DNA of 64,000 nt from Eonycteris spelaea. Taxonomy: Eukaryota; Chordata; Mammalia; Chiroptera; Pteropodidae. The stretch spans positions 124,001-188,000 of the forward strand of contig PUFA01000539.1 in the NCBI GenBank assembly GCA_003508835.1, read 5' to 3'. Below are positions 40,258-51,430 of the stretch, in pieces (position 1 is the stretch's first letter; every line of letters starts with the position of its first letter). The notes under the pieces were generated by a model that was not told where the DNA came from, searched no databases, and was given only the letters and a program-made list of their open reading frames with translations. Position numbers and translations under genes: made by a program.

Positions 40258-40590
40258 TATTAAAAAAATCATGAGATCTGACTGACTATATTAGGAAGAA
40301 CCTAGAATAAGCATAAACATTTATTTGTAATTTCATGTCATAAATATTAGAGGCAGCAAGGTCTTTAAAAAAACAATCTGGTTTTGGCTTTTGTTTATTA
40401 TGTTAAATGAACTCAAATATTTAATATTGCAGATTTATTCTATGATACTGACCTGCTTTTATCTTATCTTGTTTCTTGAGAAGGAATTTTGGAGCACACA
40501 CAAAAATGTGCTCTAGAGAGAGGGTAAATTGCAGAGGAAGATTGTGATGTTTTTCATGAGCCACTTCTGCATTAAGTCTATTTATAATGC
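40258..40590 (+). pseudogene. Degenerate copy of the PRRG1 last-intron/last-exon junction
   Basis: The stretch aligns by eye with 2840-3180. Matching blocks include 'tttaaaaaaacaatctggttttgg' with 'gtttaaaccaacaaatctggtttgg', 'ttttgtttattatgtt' with 'ttttgttcattatgtt', and the splice junction 'cttgag' followed by AAG GAA TTT TGG AGC ACA (KEFWST), as in PRRG1 (KEFWNT). The coding match then breaks (KNVL, stop TAG at about 40513), but 'gcagaggaag' and 'gcattaagtct' continue the similarity. Because intron sequence is included, this is a genomic duplication and not a retrocopy. It is in the same orientation as PRRG1, 37 kb downstream. Confidence 0.75.
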
Positions 40591-40743
40591 CACGTATCAA
40601 GACTCTTGCTATTTAGTTTTTAGCTTTCATCAGAATTATTTTAAATTATTGCTTTACTCTTATGCTAAAGTAGAGAGATTGTGCTTAACCTGTCTGCATG
40701 AACAGACTCATAAAAATGAATTAGTTATTATAAATGGGTCACG

Positions 40744-41176
40744 AGGCAGAGGAGAGCCAAAAAGAAACCAGAGTAAGAATGTCTGATTGCCAGATGTAGC
40801 AATGGCTTCCTCCTCTGCGTGGCCCACCCCTGTCTCTCCACAAGGCTCAGCAGGCCGTGGTTTTCTCAGCCAGTGGCCTGAGTCTCCAGCAGTCACATGA
40901 GAACCAGGCCCAGAGGCACCTTGGGGAGCTCGCCTAAGCATCTGGCCAACAGGGAGGGAGACATGTGCAGCTGTTTCTAGGGGCCTCCTCTCTGCCAGGC
41001 ACTGTGTCAGGCAGCAATTACTGACATACGCTGATGCAAACTGGGAAAACCCCAAGATGGGGGAACCCTTACTGCCTCCATTATACCCATGAGGGAACTG
41101 CTGCTCAGAGGCAACAGATGAGTGTCCGGGATCCCATGGCCACAAAGTGGTGAACGGGGGTGGCCAGCCCAGGTCA
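40744..41176. repeat. Direct repeat R1 (435-bp unit) left of the H2A locus
   Basis: Near-identical, by eye more than nine bases in ten, to R2 at 45804-46239 in the same orientation. Shared blocks include 'cagtggcctgagtctccagc', 'cttggggagctcgcctaagc' and 'attactgacatacgctgatg'. The right-hand 170 bases contain an MIR-like segment. Similarity starts and stops abruptly at 'aggcaga' and 'aggtca'. R1 abuts the PRRG1-derived fragment on its left. Confidence 0.9.
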
Positions 41177-42380
41177 GCTGACCCACTGTTAAAGCCGCCT
41201 GGGCAGCCTCTCTCTGACCGGCCCGTGTGGCAGGCCAGGAGGCAAGAGGGCGGCCGTCGAGCATATGATGAACAGGCGAAAGTGTCAAGTATTGCCAGTC
41301 ACGGCAAGGGGATAGATTGCTAGAACAGTTGATGTGACAACAATTTTTAAATTAAAACAGCACATGAGAGTATTTATAAGAATCGCATGCACTTCTGAGC
41401 CCACCACTTAGGAGAGAACTTACACAGAACATGCTTAAACCTCTCCAAACACGTATTCAGCCACTGATAACTCTGCTACTCTATCAAGTGTATGACCAGA
41501 GACGGACTAGGTGCTTCATCTGCGCATGAGGTTTATAATGGTCTATGATGGGGTGCATTTATAATCCATTCATAAAGAATAACCATTGAGAACTGTTTGA
41601 CTTGCCTTAGTCCACGGAGTAGCTTGTATGGAATCTTTCCGTGTCCACAACAGGGGACAGAAGGATCTATACTACAGAGAGTAACACAGCACTCGCGAAT
41701 AATCTGTCTCAATCCATCATTATTATTATTATATTATTATTACTATTATCATCATCATCTTCATTATTTTGGAATTATTATTATTTGGATTATTATTATT
41801 TGGATTATTATTATTATTATTATTATTATTTTGGAATGAGCCTGGGTATAAAACGTGTGAAATCCACATGGCCATAATTCCCTTTCTGTTTGTTTCTTTA
41901 TGGTTTCCCATCACTCCTCAATCTTCACGTGAAGCCCGTCCCATCAAGTTCATGCCAACTTCTGTGCCACCCTCTCCACCCAGCGCCGTTGCCATCGCCT
42001 CCTACTGTTAGATGTTCCCTACCATGAATAAAGCCTCTGGTGCCTCGGTCTCGGTCTTCAGCCACAGCACCACCCCCAGGTACCTCCATCACTCTGGCAG
42101 CCCCGCCCACCCCGCCAGCCTCCTGGCCTCCCAGGCCTTGACTTGCCCAGAGCCAGTGAGGAAACCTTCTCTCCCCCATGACCTTGGCCTGCTACTCCCA
42201 CCAGGGCCGCTCCCACTCTGCCACCTCTAGAAACTGCTCCCTGAAATCCCTGAGTCCAGCATCCCACGCTGACCCCACCTTCTGCCCTCCAACGCCGCAT
42301 GAGACATCTCCTCCCGGATGTCTCACACACACTTGCCACGCAGAATGACAGAAATGGAGGAGTCAAAAAATGCTCGTGTG
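41177..42380. other. Spacer between R1 and the H2A-like gene
   Basis: Contains an (ATT)n microsatellite at 41715-41835 and a GC-rich, proline-codon-like stretch at 41930-42330 with no convincing frame. Confidence 0.55.
41715..41835. repeat. (ATT)n trinucleotide repeat with two GGATTATTATT units
   Basis: TTATTATTA runs with interruptions by 'catcatcatcttc' and 'tttgga'. The open frames here (poly-Ile, poly-Leu, poly-Asn) are artefacts. Confidence 0.95.
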
Positions 42381-42390
42381 TTTAAACACT

Positions 42391-42396
42391 TTAATA
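42391..42396 (-). terminator. Possible ATTAAA poly(A) signal for the H2A-like gene
   Basis: On the minus strand CTATTAAAGTG lies about 105 bases beyond the TAG of the H2A-like frame. Position and hexamer only. Confidence 0.45.
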
Positions 42397-42500
42397 GCAA
42401 GCACTGATGGTCCCTGGCTTTCCCCACCTTCGGGCACTTTTGGGGACTAGGTGGGGCTTTAGATGAAGTCTCGCCAGGCTCTGGGACCCAGGCATCACCG

Positions 42501-42847
42501 CTACTTCCTGGCTGAGGTCACCCCATCACCCCGAGGGTGGGCGTCATCCTCAAAGATGGAGCTGAGGGGGCCGTTGTCCACCGCCCTCTCCACGTGTTCT
42601 GGAGTGATGAGCACCTTGCGCTGGTTGAGGGCCTCCTTGCTCGCCAGCTCCAGGACGTTGGCCGTCAGGTACTCCAGAACGCCGGTGAAGAACACAGATG
42701 TGTCCCAGCTCAGGCGCCGGACGTCGGGAGCTTCCCGCAGGAGGCGATCCACGCGGCTAACCGGGAACTGCAGCTCGGCTCTCTGGGAGCGGGAGATATT
42801 GTGCTTCTTACGCCTGCGAATGGGCCGGTGTCTTCTTCCCCAGACAT
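42501..42847 (-). pseudogene. Short histone H2A variant (X-linked H2A.P/L/Q-type), start codon out of frame by one base
   Basis: Short H2As are placental, mostly X-linked, testis-expressed variants that give loosely wrapped nucleosomes in spermatogenesis. The frame reads an Arg/Lys-rich tail (HRPIRRRKKHNISRS), then the histone fold: AELQFPVSRVDRLLRE, FTGVLEYLTANVLELA, VLITPEHVERAVDN. It ends at TAG 42503-42501 soon after the fold, so the docking tail of canonical H2A is missing. Acidic-patch residues are largely replaced: the usual Asp-Glu-Glu at 90-92 is Gly-Pro-Leu, E64 is Asn and E56 is Arg, while E61 is kept. A typical H2A start, ATG TCT GGG, lies at 42847-42839 but in another frame. One extra base in the adjacent four-G run (42838-42841) would give a 115-residue protein, a usual length. 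The conserved frame itself has only a TTG, preceded by a stop. It is a recent pseudogene, a homopolymer error, or starts elsewhere. Intronless. Confidence 0.85.
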
Positions 42848-43081
42848 TGTTACTGGCTTTTGCCAATCAGACCAGCTGGATCGTCTTGCTGACCTGGGCC
42901 TCTCCGGACACCAGTGATTTTTCCTGCCCGCTATATTCTGGTGCTCCAGCCCCTCATTGGTCGGGAGCTGCCTTTGTGACAACTCGGACTTTGTGATGTC
43001 ACTGGTGTCCACTGGGCCCTGAGCAGGACTGGCCAACAAATGCCCATGATAGGAACCTGGTCTCCTTGGTAACTTTACCAC

Positions 43082-45803
43082 CTGTTTCAGGGAACTCTTT
43101 GTACCTCAACAGTCTACAAAATAAACCAAAAAAATACTTTAATAGAAACACTACACTGCCCTGTCTTTGGGATAACACTCCAGGTCATTTGTTTCTAGCC
43201 TTAGATTATCCTTTGCAGCTGTAGGTCACTGATTGACATACCAAATGCCTGGTCCAGTAGCTGTCCATTTACTTCCCCTATCACACTGTAATAAAATCCA
43301 TTTTGCTTCCATTTGCACATTTAAATATCCTTTTTCAATGTTTCTATGTTTGTTCTTTGGGTTCTCTTTGAACTGATGACGGTATCTGCCAATTCCTTCA
43401 TGAGTACAATCAATTCTTTCAACATATTTCCGTTTCATGTCTGTGTGAGTATCATGAACAACTATGAAAATATGTTTTCACTGTTTTGGAGGTCACATTC
43501 ATGTGTGCCCAGTGAATTTCCCTGCCAGATCTAGGTAAGCTTCAAATACAGAAAAGTGTACCTCAGTCTCAGATAAAGCCCGGGTTTGTCTTCTTTCTTC
43601 GAGCTGACGCCCAACCACCAATAGAACATTGATATCATTTTTCTAATTTTAATTTAAATATTTGGTTTTTACTTTAATTTTGTGTTACTGTCTTGTTTTT
43701 GTTCACTTAGAACTGATACGTTATTCCCATTGCTGGAAGAAAATGGTTGAGAATTCAGTTTTAGGATCTGACCACCTGGAGATCTGTGTAAACAGGTCCA
43801 TAGAGATCAAGTCTCGGTTGGGGAAAGACAACAGAGAATCTGGTTTTTCACTCTTTGTCTATTTGTTCATTCAGAGCAATTCAGAATTTCACAACCCGTG
43901 GGAGGGCAACAGCTTTTACATGTATGGACTGGAGAGATTCAGTGTCTGTGTTTATACCTGCCCATGGCTGAAATTATAAAACTAAAGCTCTATTTCTCTG
44001 TGCACGTATGTCTGTGGGTCTGTAATTCAGAAATGTCTTTTGCGTGAGTGTCTAATGTTCTTCTGTCTCTGGGTATTAATGCTATTTGATTATAAAAGCT
44101 CTAAGATTCATGAAGTTCTTCTGTGATTGGCATATCGAATTACTTATTTAAATGGAACATTTCCAAATTTCCTTAATTATAAGTAAATTGAACTATGATA
44201 TGTTAAATGAGCTACACTTCAATCATATGTATTCTAACAGAAACCAACTCACAGCACTCTTAAGACATCGAATTCACCTAATTTCTGTAAATCTTTGACC
44301 AACAGGGCTACTTTAATACTGTAGGTCTGATGACAATAACTAAGTCTTCTTTTATTTATATATTAAGTATAATGCGACTGAACATTTAATATACTACTTA
44401 GTTATGTTTTCCATAAACATATATTTATACCGATCACATTAAACTATATTATCTATTCTATGTTTCATATGATGAAATACATAAATTTACTGTTAACGAA
44501 CAGATTCTCTGTTTTAACAACTTTGTTTTCTGTACTCACAAACATTCTTGGTACATCAGCTTGAAGATAATTTTCAAAAAATTTTGAAAATGTAGATAAT
44601 CTTGGACTGATATTATATTGAGTTTATTAAAGGATAGCCAATGGATAATTTCTAAGACAGAATATTGAAATACTGATGATTCAGCATTATTTTACTTTAT
44701 ATACTTTTACTTCTTATTGCATATACCTTGGAGTCTGTCAATGATCATGTTCATTTCTGCCAAATTGAGAAGCTGAGTGAGGGAACCATGTGCCTAAATA
44801 AAGCTGAGGTAACTGTATTCATGAAATCTGCTACTCCAGAAATTCACAATTATGTGCCCTCTAGATTTCGCTATAAAACACCAGCGATTGTGCTTAAAAG
44901 TTAAAATGAGTATAGCTGAATGAGAGTGTGCTAGGAGTTTCAACAACAGGTAGGAGGGCTGGCCTGTTGTCTCTACTTTGCCACCCACTCACCATGTGAC
45001 TTGGGAGAGCTGACTACCATCTCTGGGCCTAAAGAGCCTCAACTGTAAAATGGAGACCCTACGAACTGATCCCTGTCCCCTGTGCCACACTTACCTTCAG
45101 TAGACAACTTTCCTTAGGAAAAGATCATAGATGGGTCATTGTTCACCTGGAGCAGACCTTTGAAATAACTGAGTCTAACTTCATTTTATAACCATGGAAG
45201 CTGATGTGCCCCACGTAAACTACACCAAGGGCTAAGAGAACTTGGTAATGACCCATCTGCAGTTGCTGCGGAGAGGTCTGCTGGTCAATTGACAGGAAGG
45301 CAAGAGTAAGAGTTGAACTTGGCTAAGGCTAGGAGGGTTCATGGCTCTCTATAACAAAGTGCCAAGGAGCTAGAGCAGCTCCTCTGAAGGCCCAGGCTTC
45401 CCAGGACCCGTATCATGACCTGGGGGTCCATTTTTCTGCCAGAAAATGCTCTATCAAACAGAGGCACGGGATGCTGGCAGACAGAAAGCTGCCAAAGATG
45501 CCTCTGCTGTGTCAGGCAGCTCTTGAAACTCCATCACTTGACCACCATTGTATTACTAAGATAAGAGGATGAAACCTGAAGAAAATTGTGAGGCGGACAT
45601 TCTGACAAAGGCTGCGAATATGATGTCAATAAGCATTAAGTGTCAGGAAGGGGGTCTTGGATTTCCACACACACATATTCCAAGGAGCTCTAAGCACAAC
45701 CCTGACACTGATGTTCAGGACGCTCCTCTGGTATGGGAAAGGTGAGGCCAGCTCCAGCAGCTTTCCCATGTGGTGGCCAGAGGCGGAGAGAGGCCGAGTC
45801 CCC
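43082..45803. other. Spacer between the H2A-like gene and R2, no gene seen
   Basis: AT-rich from 43100 to 44900, then an MIR-like piece (44960-45090). The open frames (for example 43226-43438 minus) have no recognised domain. Confidence 0.55.
44960..45090 (-). repeat. MIR SINE fragment
   Basis: 'cactcaccatgtgacttgggagagctgactaccatctctgggcct', 'caactgtaaaatggagacc'. Confidence 0.7.
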
Positions 45804-46239
45804 AGGCAGAGGGGAGCCGAGAGGAAACCAGGGTGAGGACTGTCTGGTTCCCGGATGTACCTCTGGCTTCCTCCTCTGCGTAGCCCACCCCTGTCTTTCC
45901 ACAAGGGTCAGCAGGCCGTGGTTTTCCCAGCCAGTGGCCTGAGTCTCCAGCAGTCACATGAGAACCAGGCCCAGAGGCACCTTGGGGAGCTCGCCTAAGC
46001 ATCTGGCCAACAGGAACGGAGACATGTGCAGCTGGTTCTAGGGGCCTCCCCTCTGCCCGGCACTGTGTCAGGCAGCAATTACTGACATACGCTGATGCAA
46101 ACACTGGGAAAACCCCAAGATGGGGGAACCCTTACTACCTCCATTATACACATGAGGGAACTGCTGCTCAGAGGCAACAGATGAGTGTCCGGGATCCCAT
46201 GGCCACAAAGTGGTGAACGGGGGTGGCCAGCCCAGGTCA
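45804..46239. repeat. Direct repeat R2 (435-bp unit) right of the H2A locus
   Basis: Second copy of R1 (40744-41176), same orientation, differing by scattered substitutions and a 2-base insertion ('gcaaacactgggaaaac'). It stops exactly where PRRG1-3'UTR-like sequence begins. Confidence 0.9.
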
Positions 46240-46745
46240 TCAACCGTATTTGAGTGTGTCATATCCTGTTGCTTCCATTTGTATTTCCACTAACCCCTTT
46301 ATCAATCTTGTCCTGGAACCCATAGACAGGGAAATGCTGTGTAGAATTTCGAATTAAGATTCAGATGACATGATTTCTAATCCCATTGTGCAACATACTT
46401 GCCATCGTACCTGGGGCACAACCAATATCTGATCTTCAAATTCCTCAGTTCTGAAACAGGTATAAGATCATTTGTTCTGCCCATCTCCAGCAAGTTCAAA
46501 CAATTTATTGAGATGGTGTGCATGAAAGAAATTTGTAAGATATGAAGAGTTATGTAAGCATAAGATCATAGCATTGTTCTTATTGAGCTTATGGGAGAAT
46601 TTATTTCCCTAAATCCTATTAGAATTTTCACATAGTGAGAAATATAGTAGTCTGCTCCATAAACAGCTAACAAGTTCCTAATGAAGGTGTGGGTTATTAA
46701 AATATTGTCATTCTCTGCTCTATATTAAGGCTGTGTCAGCTTAAA
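46240..46745 (+). pseudogene. Degenerate copy of part of the PRRG1 3' UTR
   Basis: Aligns by eye over about 500 bases with 4958-5450. Matching blocks include 'ataagatcatttgt(t/c)ctgcccatctccag', 'tcatagcattgttctta', 'ttttcacatagtgagaaata', 'gtagtctgctccataa', 'ggttattaaa' and 'tgtcattctctgctct'. Same orientation as PRRG1. With 40258-40590 it forms a split second copy of the PRRG1 3' end that lacks the equivalent of about 3180-4958. Confidence 0.85.
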
Positions 46746-46749
46746 GATG

Positions 46750-46858
46750 ACAGCCAGCTCAGCTGGGAGTATATGGGAATTCTCTGTACCTTCCACTCAA
46801 ATTTGTTGTGAACCTGAAACTGCTCTAAAAAATAAACTCTTATTTTATAAAATTTGTT
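46750..46858 (+). mobile_element. L1 3' terminus fragment
   Basis: 'ctgggagtatatgggaattctctgtacc ... ctgaaactgctctaaaaaataaa' is the 3' end typical of old L1M elements. Confidence 0.75.
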
Positions 46859-48600
46859 TTTTGCTTTGCCACAAGAAAAGAAAGGAGAAAAATAAGAGAG
46901 ACATCCATAATCCTACTTTCTGCTAAACATTACAAGGAAGACTGATATGGCCATTCTTCTAATTAAGAAAGTATTAAGGTATTAAGATATTAGGAAAATG
47001 TAGTCATTACTGTATCTTACTCTTACCAGATCAAAGAATAAATGGTGCTAGTGTTTTTGATGCAAAGTTCCTTAAGAGTTCAGGAGCTAAAGATAGTCAC
47101 CCAGAGAAGACAAGCTGTTCACTCTATTTAAGCAAGGGGAATGGAAGGAAAATATTAGATCAAGCTGTGACTGGGAATAATTAAAATTTAATGAGAAAAA
47201 AATATCTATGTCATTTCTCTCAGTGTTAGTGACTATATCACTTTCTGTAAACTATATATCACATACTTCAGTTTTATATTAGTTCTTTAAATAAAGAGCT
47301 CGAATATTTTAGAAAAGCATATTTGAATGTGAAATACAGCTACATTCTTTTCAACTTAGTGAATTCTTTTAGTGGCAGCCTGACTCTATAAACCAGGCAC
47401 CAACATCCACCTGGTGGCACCAACGTTTACTAAATGGCCCTGGTATTCACTGGCAGTACCCTTGTGGATTTCTCAGCTCATCACTTGTTTCAATCAGGGC
47501 ACTTAATTGCACACAACAGAAACTGATTTTAACTCCAACAAAACAGAATTTATTGGAAAGGTATAGAATTCCTTGAAGAATTGACAGGAAGGCTGGAGAA
47601 CCAGGAGTGGAAAACAGATAAGGAGTGGAAAACAGGTAAGCCAATGTGATGCCAAAGGAAAGCATCTAGGTAAGCAGCATCTGCCACCAACACTGGTAGT
47701 AGAATGAACTCTAAATTCTCCCAATTCTTCTCATCACTACTTCCAGATAAAAATACTAAAAACATCTTACTTTGTGTTTTTTCTCCAGCTGCCAGGATTC
47801 AGAGAAAATTATTTCAGCTTTTCATCTCCTGAATCAATGGTTGATCCCTTAAATAAAATGGCCTTTGAAGGTTGGACAGCTAAGGATTAACTGATTTCCG
47901 TTATAGTACCTATGAAGAAAATGTTTTGCTAGACTTCTGTCACATCCAACTATATATGCCTCTTCCAGTAAAGATAAGAGAGTCTATGGAAATAGTGCTG
48001 TAGAAATCCCTACATCCACAGGACACATATCAATAGGAAACCAAAGGTTATATACCTCACCACCTTTACCTGCCTCACCTCAGTACTCTTAACCCCAGAG
48101 GCAGTATATCTGCCCCTTTGATAGAGATTGAAAGGAGAGTGGGTTTTAGCAACAAACAATGGTGTGCTGTTACCTGGGGAGGGGGTACTGATTTGTAGTT
48201 TGAACATTTATGTGGTATAAATACTTCCACTATGGCTGATTTCAAAGATGTCTGTGTTTAATAACTGGCTCACAAAATTCCTGAAAATGTAACAATTAAC
48301 TTTTGCGAGCCAGTACAAGATGGCTCCAGTATATCACTGAGTGGATAATTTGAAAAGAGAAAATGAAATATGTAAAAAATTAGAAAGTAGAAAAAATGAA
48401 ATTAGAGTCAGAGTTTCAAGGACTATCAACTGAAAAGATCTGGGAGATGACAAAGAGAAGAGTGGACTAGATTAAGTAAAGTGAAAGAATGCCATGAAAA
48501 ATCAAACAGAAGTTGTTACTCTCCATTTGAATTGATAGAATTCATTTTAAAGAGGTTTTGAAGAAAAGTACAGCAGGAAGGAAGTTAGGAGCTTCATATA
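46859..48600. other. Intergenic, no gene seen
   Basis: No recognisable coding frame and no repeat named. 47550-47650 holds a short near-tandem 'ggagtggaaaacag' doublet. Confidence 0.5.
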
Positions 48601-48604
48601 TTTA

Positions 48605-49100
48605 TCATCTTTTGCTATAAAAATGCTGCATAACAAACTAGTCCAAACTATAATGGTTTAAAATAATAACCATTTATTATTGCCCCTAGGTCTCTGTTTT
48701 GGCTGGGTAAATTTATCTGGTCTTGACCAGGCTCACTCATGTATCTGCAGTCATCTTTGAGTTGGGAGGCCATTCTGTTGACCTTGATTGGACTCTTTCA
48801 CATGTTTGAAAGTCGGCTAGCTCTTGGCTGATCTAGGATGGCCTCACTTCTTCTCCATGAGTTTCCCTTATCCTTCTAGAAAGCTCATCTGGACATTCTT
48901 CCATGATGAGGCAAAGGTGCAAGAATGAGCCAAACCAATCATACAAAAAGGCAAGTGGAAATACACACAGACTTTTCAAGCCTCTCCTTGCTTCATACTC
49001 ACTAACATTCTGTTGGGAAAAGAGAGTCACCTGGCCAGGTTCAATGCTAGAGTAAGAGGGGATTACAAAGTTAAAAGCAAAAGATGTGGGTACAGGGAAA
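48605..49100 (+). repeat. Unnamed mammalian interspersed repeat, copy 1 of 4
   Basis: Begins 'tatcatcttttgctataaaaatgctgcataacaaactag', then 'ggtttaaaataataaccatttattattgc' and 'ctggtcttgaccaggctcactcatgtatctgcagtca'. The same layout recurs at 50005-50480, 55765-56262 and 60880-61440. Confidence 0.65.
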
Positions 49101-49105
49101 GCATT

Positions 49106-49443
49106 TGCTATAGACCGAATGTTTGCATTCCCCGCCCTCTCCAATTCAGATGTTGAAACCTGACACCCAATGTGATAGTATTTGGAGGTGGGGCTTTTGG
49201 GAGGTTATTATAAGGTAGAATGACATTAGGGACCCCAGAGAGCTCTATTTTTCCTTCTACCATATGAAGACAGCAAGAAAAAGGCCATCTATGAACCAGG
49301 AGCGGGCGGGCCCTCACAGACACTGAATCTGCTGATACCTTGATCTTAGACTTCCCAGCCTCCAGAACTATGAGAAATAAATTTGCTGTTTATAAGCCAC
49401 TCAGTCTATAGTGTTTTCTTATAGCAGCCTGAATGACTAAGAA
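49106..49443 (+). mobile_element. MLT1-type (ERVL-MaLR) solitary LTR
   Basis: Starts TGCTATAGACCGAATGTTTG and continues with 'ggaggtggggcttttgggagg', 'accccagagagctc', 'gaagacagcaagaaaaaggccatctatgaacc', 'gacactgaatctgctgatacc' and 'gagaaataaatttgctgtttataagccac'. It ends near 'tgaatgactaag'. Full-length order of a MaLR LTR. Confidence 0.85.
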
Positions 49444-49499
49444 ACTACAACTTGGTGCCATTGATGCAATTACTATATATACAAGGTATTATGGAAACA

Positions 49500-49830
49500 A
49501 CTGGCCATGAAAAATATGATTCTCCCATTTTTCATAGAACTCATAGCCTAGTGGATGATGCAGAAATGTTCGCAGGCAATTAACATACAGTAAGTGGTAT
49601 AACAGGCAAAGTACAGGGCAATGTGGTACTAAATATGAGTGGCACTTAACTAGGTCTTAGAGACAAGAGATTTCCTATAAGAACTGATTTCAAGGTTGAG
49701 ATCTGATGAATGAGGATGATGAATGGCCAGAAAAAGCCAATTATAAAAGCATGCCCTCTAGAGAAAATGGCATATTCACAGGCATGGAGGTAAGAGAAAA
49801 TGGATTGATGAATCTGCGAACAATTTGATG
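49500..49830 (+). repeat. L2-like 3' fragment
   Basis: 'aactcatagcctagtggatgatgcagaaatg', 'aattaacatacagtaagtggtataacaggcaaag', 'cacttaactaggtcttagag' follow the ordered consensus of L2 3' ends. Confidence 0.6.
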
Positions 49831-50004
49831 CAATCAAAATTTAGAGAGGGAGGAAGGCAATGACAAGATATATAATATTTAGATGAAAAATCATTGGGCC
49901 AGACTATGGAGGAAGTTAGAAAAGCATTATGACTTCAGTTTATTTACAGGAAGCACTGTAGGCAGGAATAAAAGTTAGGAAGTTGATAAATGTGTCTCAG
50001 TAAG

Positions 50005-50480
50005 TATATAAGTTGACTATTACTGTGTAACAAGTTACCCAAAACTCAGTGGCTTAAAACAATTATTTTTATGAGTATGTGGATCATTTGGGTGTTGGAT
50101 AATCCAGGCTGAGCTCTGCTGAACATTTCTGCTGGCTTTGGCTGGACTCACTCACACATCTGCAGCCAAATGGGAGTCAGCTGGTCTAGACTGGATTTGG
50201 CTGGCCATGACCCCACACCCGGTGTTTGTTTTCTTCCTCCTGGGAACAGCAGGCAGACTTGGCACATTGTTGTCATATACATGCAAGAGGTGCAGGACAG
50301 CAAGTCAAAATGGACAAGTGCTCTTTCAGGCCTTTGCTAGCGTCATGTTTGCTAACAGCCTGTTGGACAAAGCTCACCACATGGCTGAGCTCAACTTCAA
50401 AAGGCAGGGCAATACATTTTGTCTCTTGATAGGAGAGGCTGTAAAGTAACATAACAAAGACCGTGTATATAAGGAGTGGT
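50005..50480 (+). repeat. Unnamed mammalian interspersed repeat, copy 2 of 4
   Basis: 'ctattactgtgtaacaagttacccaaaactcagtggcttaaaacaat', then 'ggctttggctggactcactcacacatctgcagcc'. Confidence 0.7.
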
Positions 50481-51430
50481 GAAGAACTGAGGCCACTAAT
50501 GCTGTTAATCTGTCATGCAGGATTCTATCCATCATGATACAGTGGTTGTCTCTAAGTACACTACCTGGCAAATTACAGAAGAGGTCACAGAAAGAAAGAC
50601 TCACTGATTATGTGAAAAAGCTTGAATCACATAGCTTATCAAATAAATTTTAAAACACACAGCAAATGGCAAGAGGAAAGAGAGGAGGCAGGTTTGCACA
50701 CTGAATACAGGGTACAAGCAAGCAGAATGACCACACTTCTGGAATTCTGTAATATAAAGTGGCCTACATATTCTGTCTGTCTGTATCTCTCTCTCTGCTG
50801 TAACAGCCTTTCCTGATGATGGTGTTGTTATAAGCACCAGAGTTGAGGCTTGAGCTAGGGGTCTGCAGACAGAAGGTGCCTGGGACCAATGGCCAACCCT
50901 TTCTCTGAGAGATGCAGAGATGAGTACCCACTAACCACAGCCCTACCTTGTCAATAAGTCTGCTGAACACCTGAGGATTTTATATTTTCTTAGGAAGAAG
51001 ACACATGGGGTAATGATGGGTGTCATCAGTGGCTGGCTGAAGTAAGACTTCACAAATATGGAGTGCCTCATAAACCTGACATAAAAATAGTATGCCTCAT
51101 GTACCTCATGTTTATTTATCATACATATCATGAGTATTCATGTTTCCTTGATCCTTCCGTCCTTTTCTATGTTTACATATATATGCAATATTTACTCTGC
51201 TTAGCTTACATTTTCCAGGTTAAAAATTTACTTACCTATGGCTAAGACATCATATGAGTTCCATGCCTCCCAATTATTTTCTTGTCTTCCACAGCAGAAT
51301 TAAATATTCACAAACAATGCACCAAACATACATTATGCCACCAATAGTGATGTGAATTAGACTAGACTAGACTAAAGAGAACAGCAAGGAAGAGAAATGG
51401 AAGGGTTCACAATTAATACTGCCAAGGTGT
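50481..51430. other. Intergenic, no gene seen
   Basis: No recognised element. A short 'tagactagactagactaaag' tandem lies at about 51359-51376. Confidence 0.5.

Noticed and set aside
40708..41145. A 145-codon minus-strand frame in R1 with a matching frame in R2 (45715-46104)
   Set aside because: The frame is similar in both copies because the DNA is nearly identical. A 2-base indel breaks it in R2, part of it is antisense MIR, and no domain is visible.
41597..41914. Long frames of poly-Ile, poly-Leu or poly-Asn
   Set aside because: They come from the (ATT)n microsatellite read in several frames.
42710..43081. A 123-codon minus-strand frame containing the H2A ATG
   Set aside because: It reads the H2A locus in the wrong frame after the first three codons, and the rest has no histone similarity.
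43226..43438. A 70-codon minus-strand frame (KRKYVERIDCTHEG...)
   Set aside because: No family recognised and no supporting features; left as an unexplained short frame.
40744..46239. R1 and R2 as LTRs of a 5.5-kb retroelement
   Set aside because: No TG...CA ends, no primer-binding site or polypurine tract, no pol between them, and the units contain an MIR.
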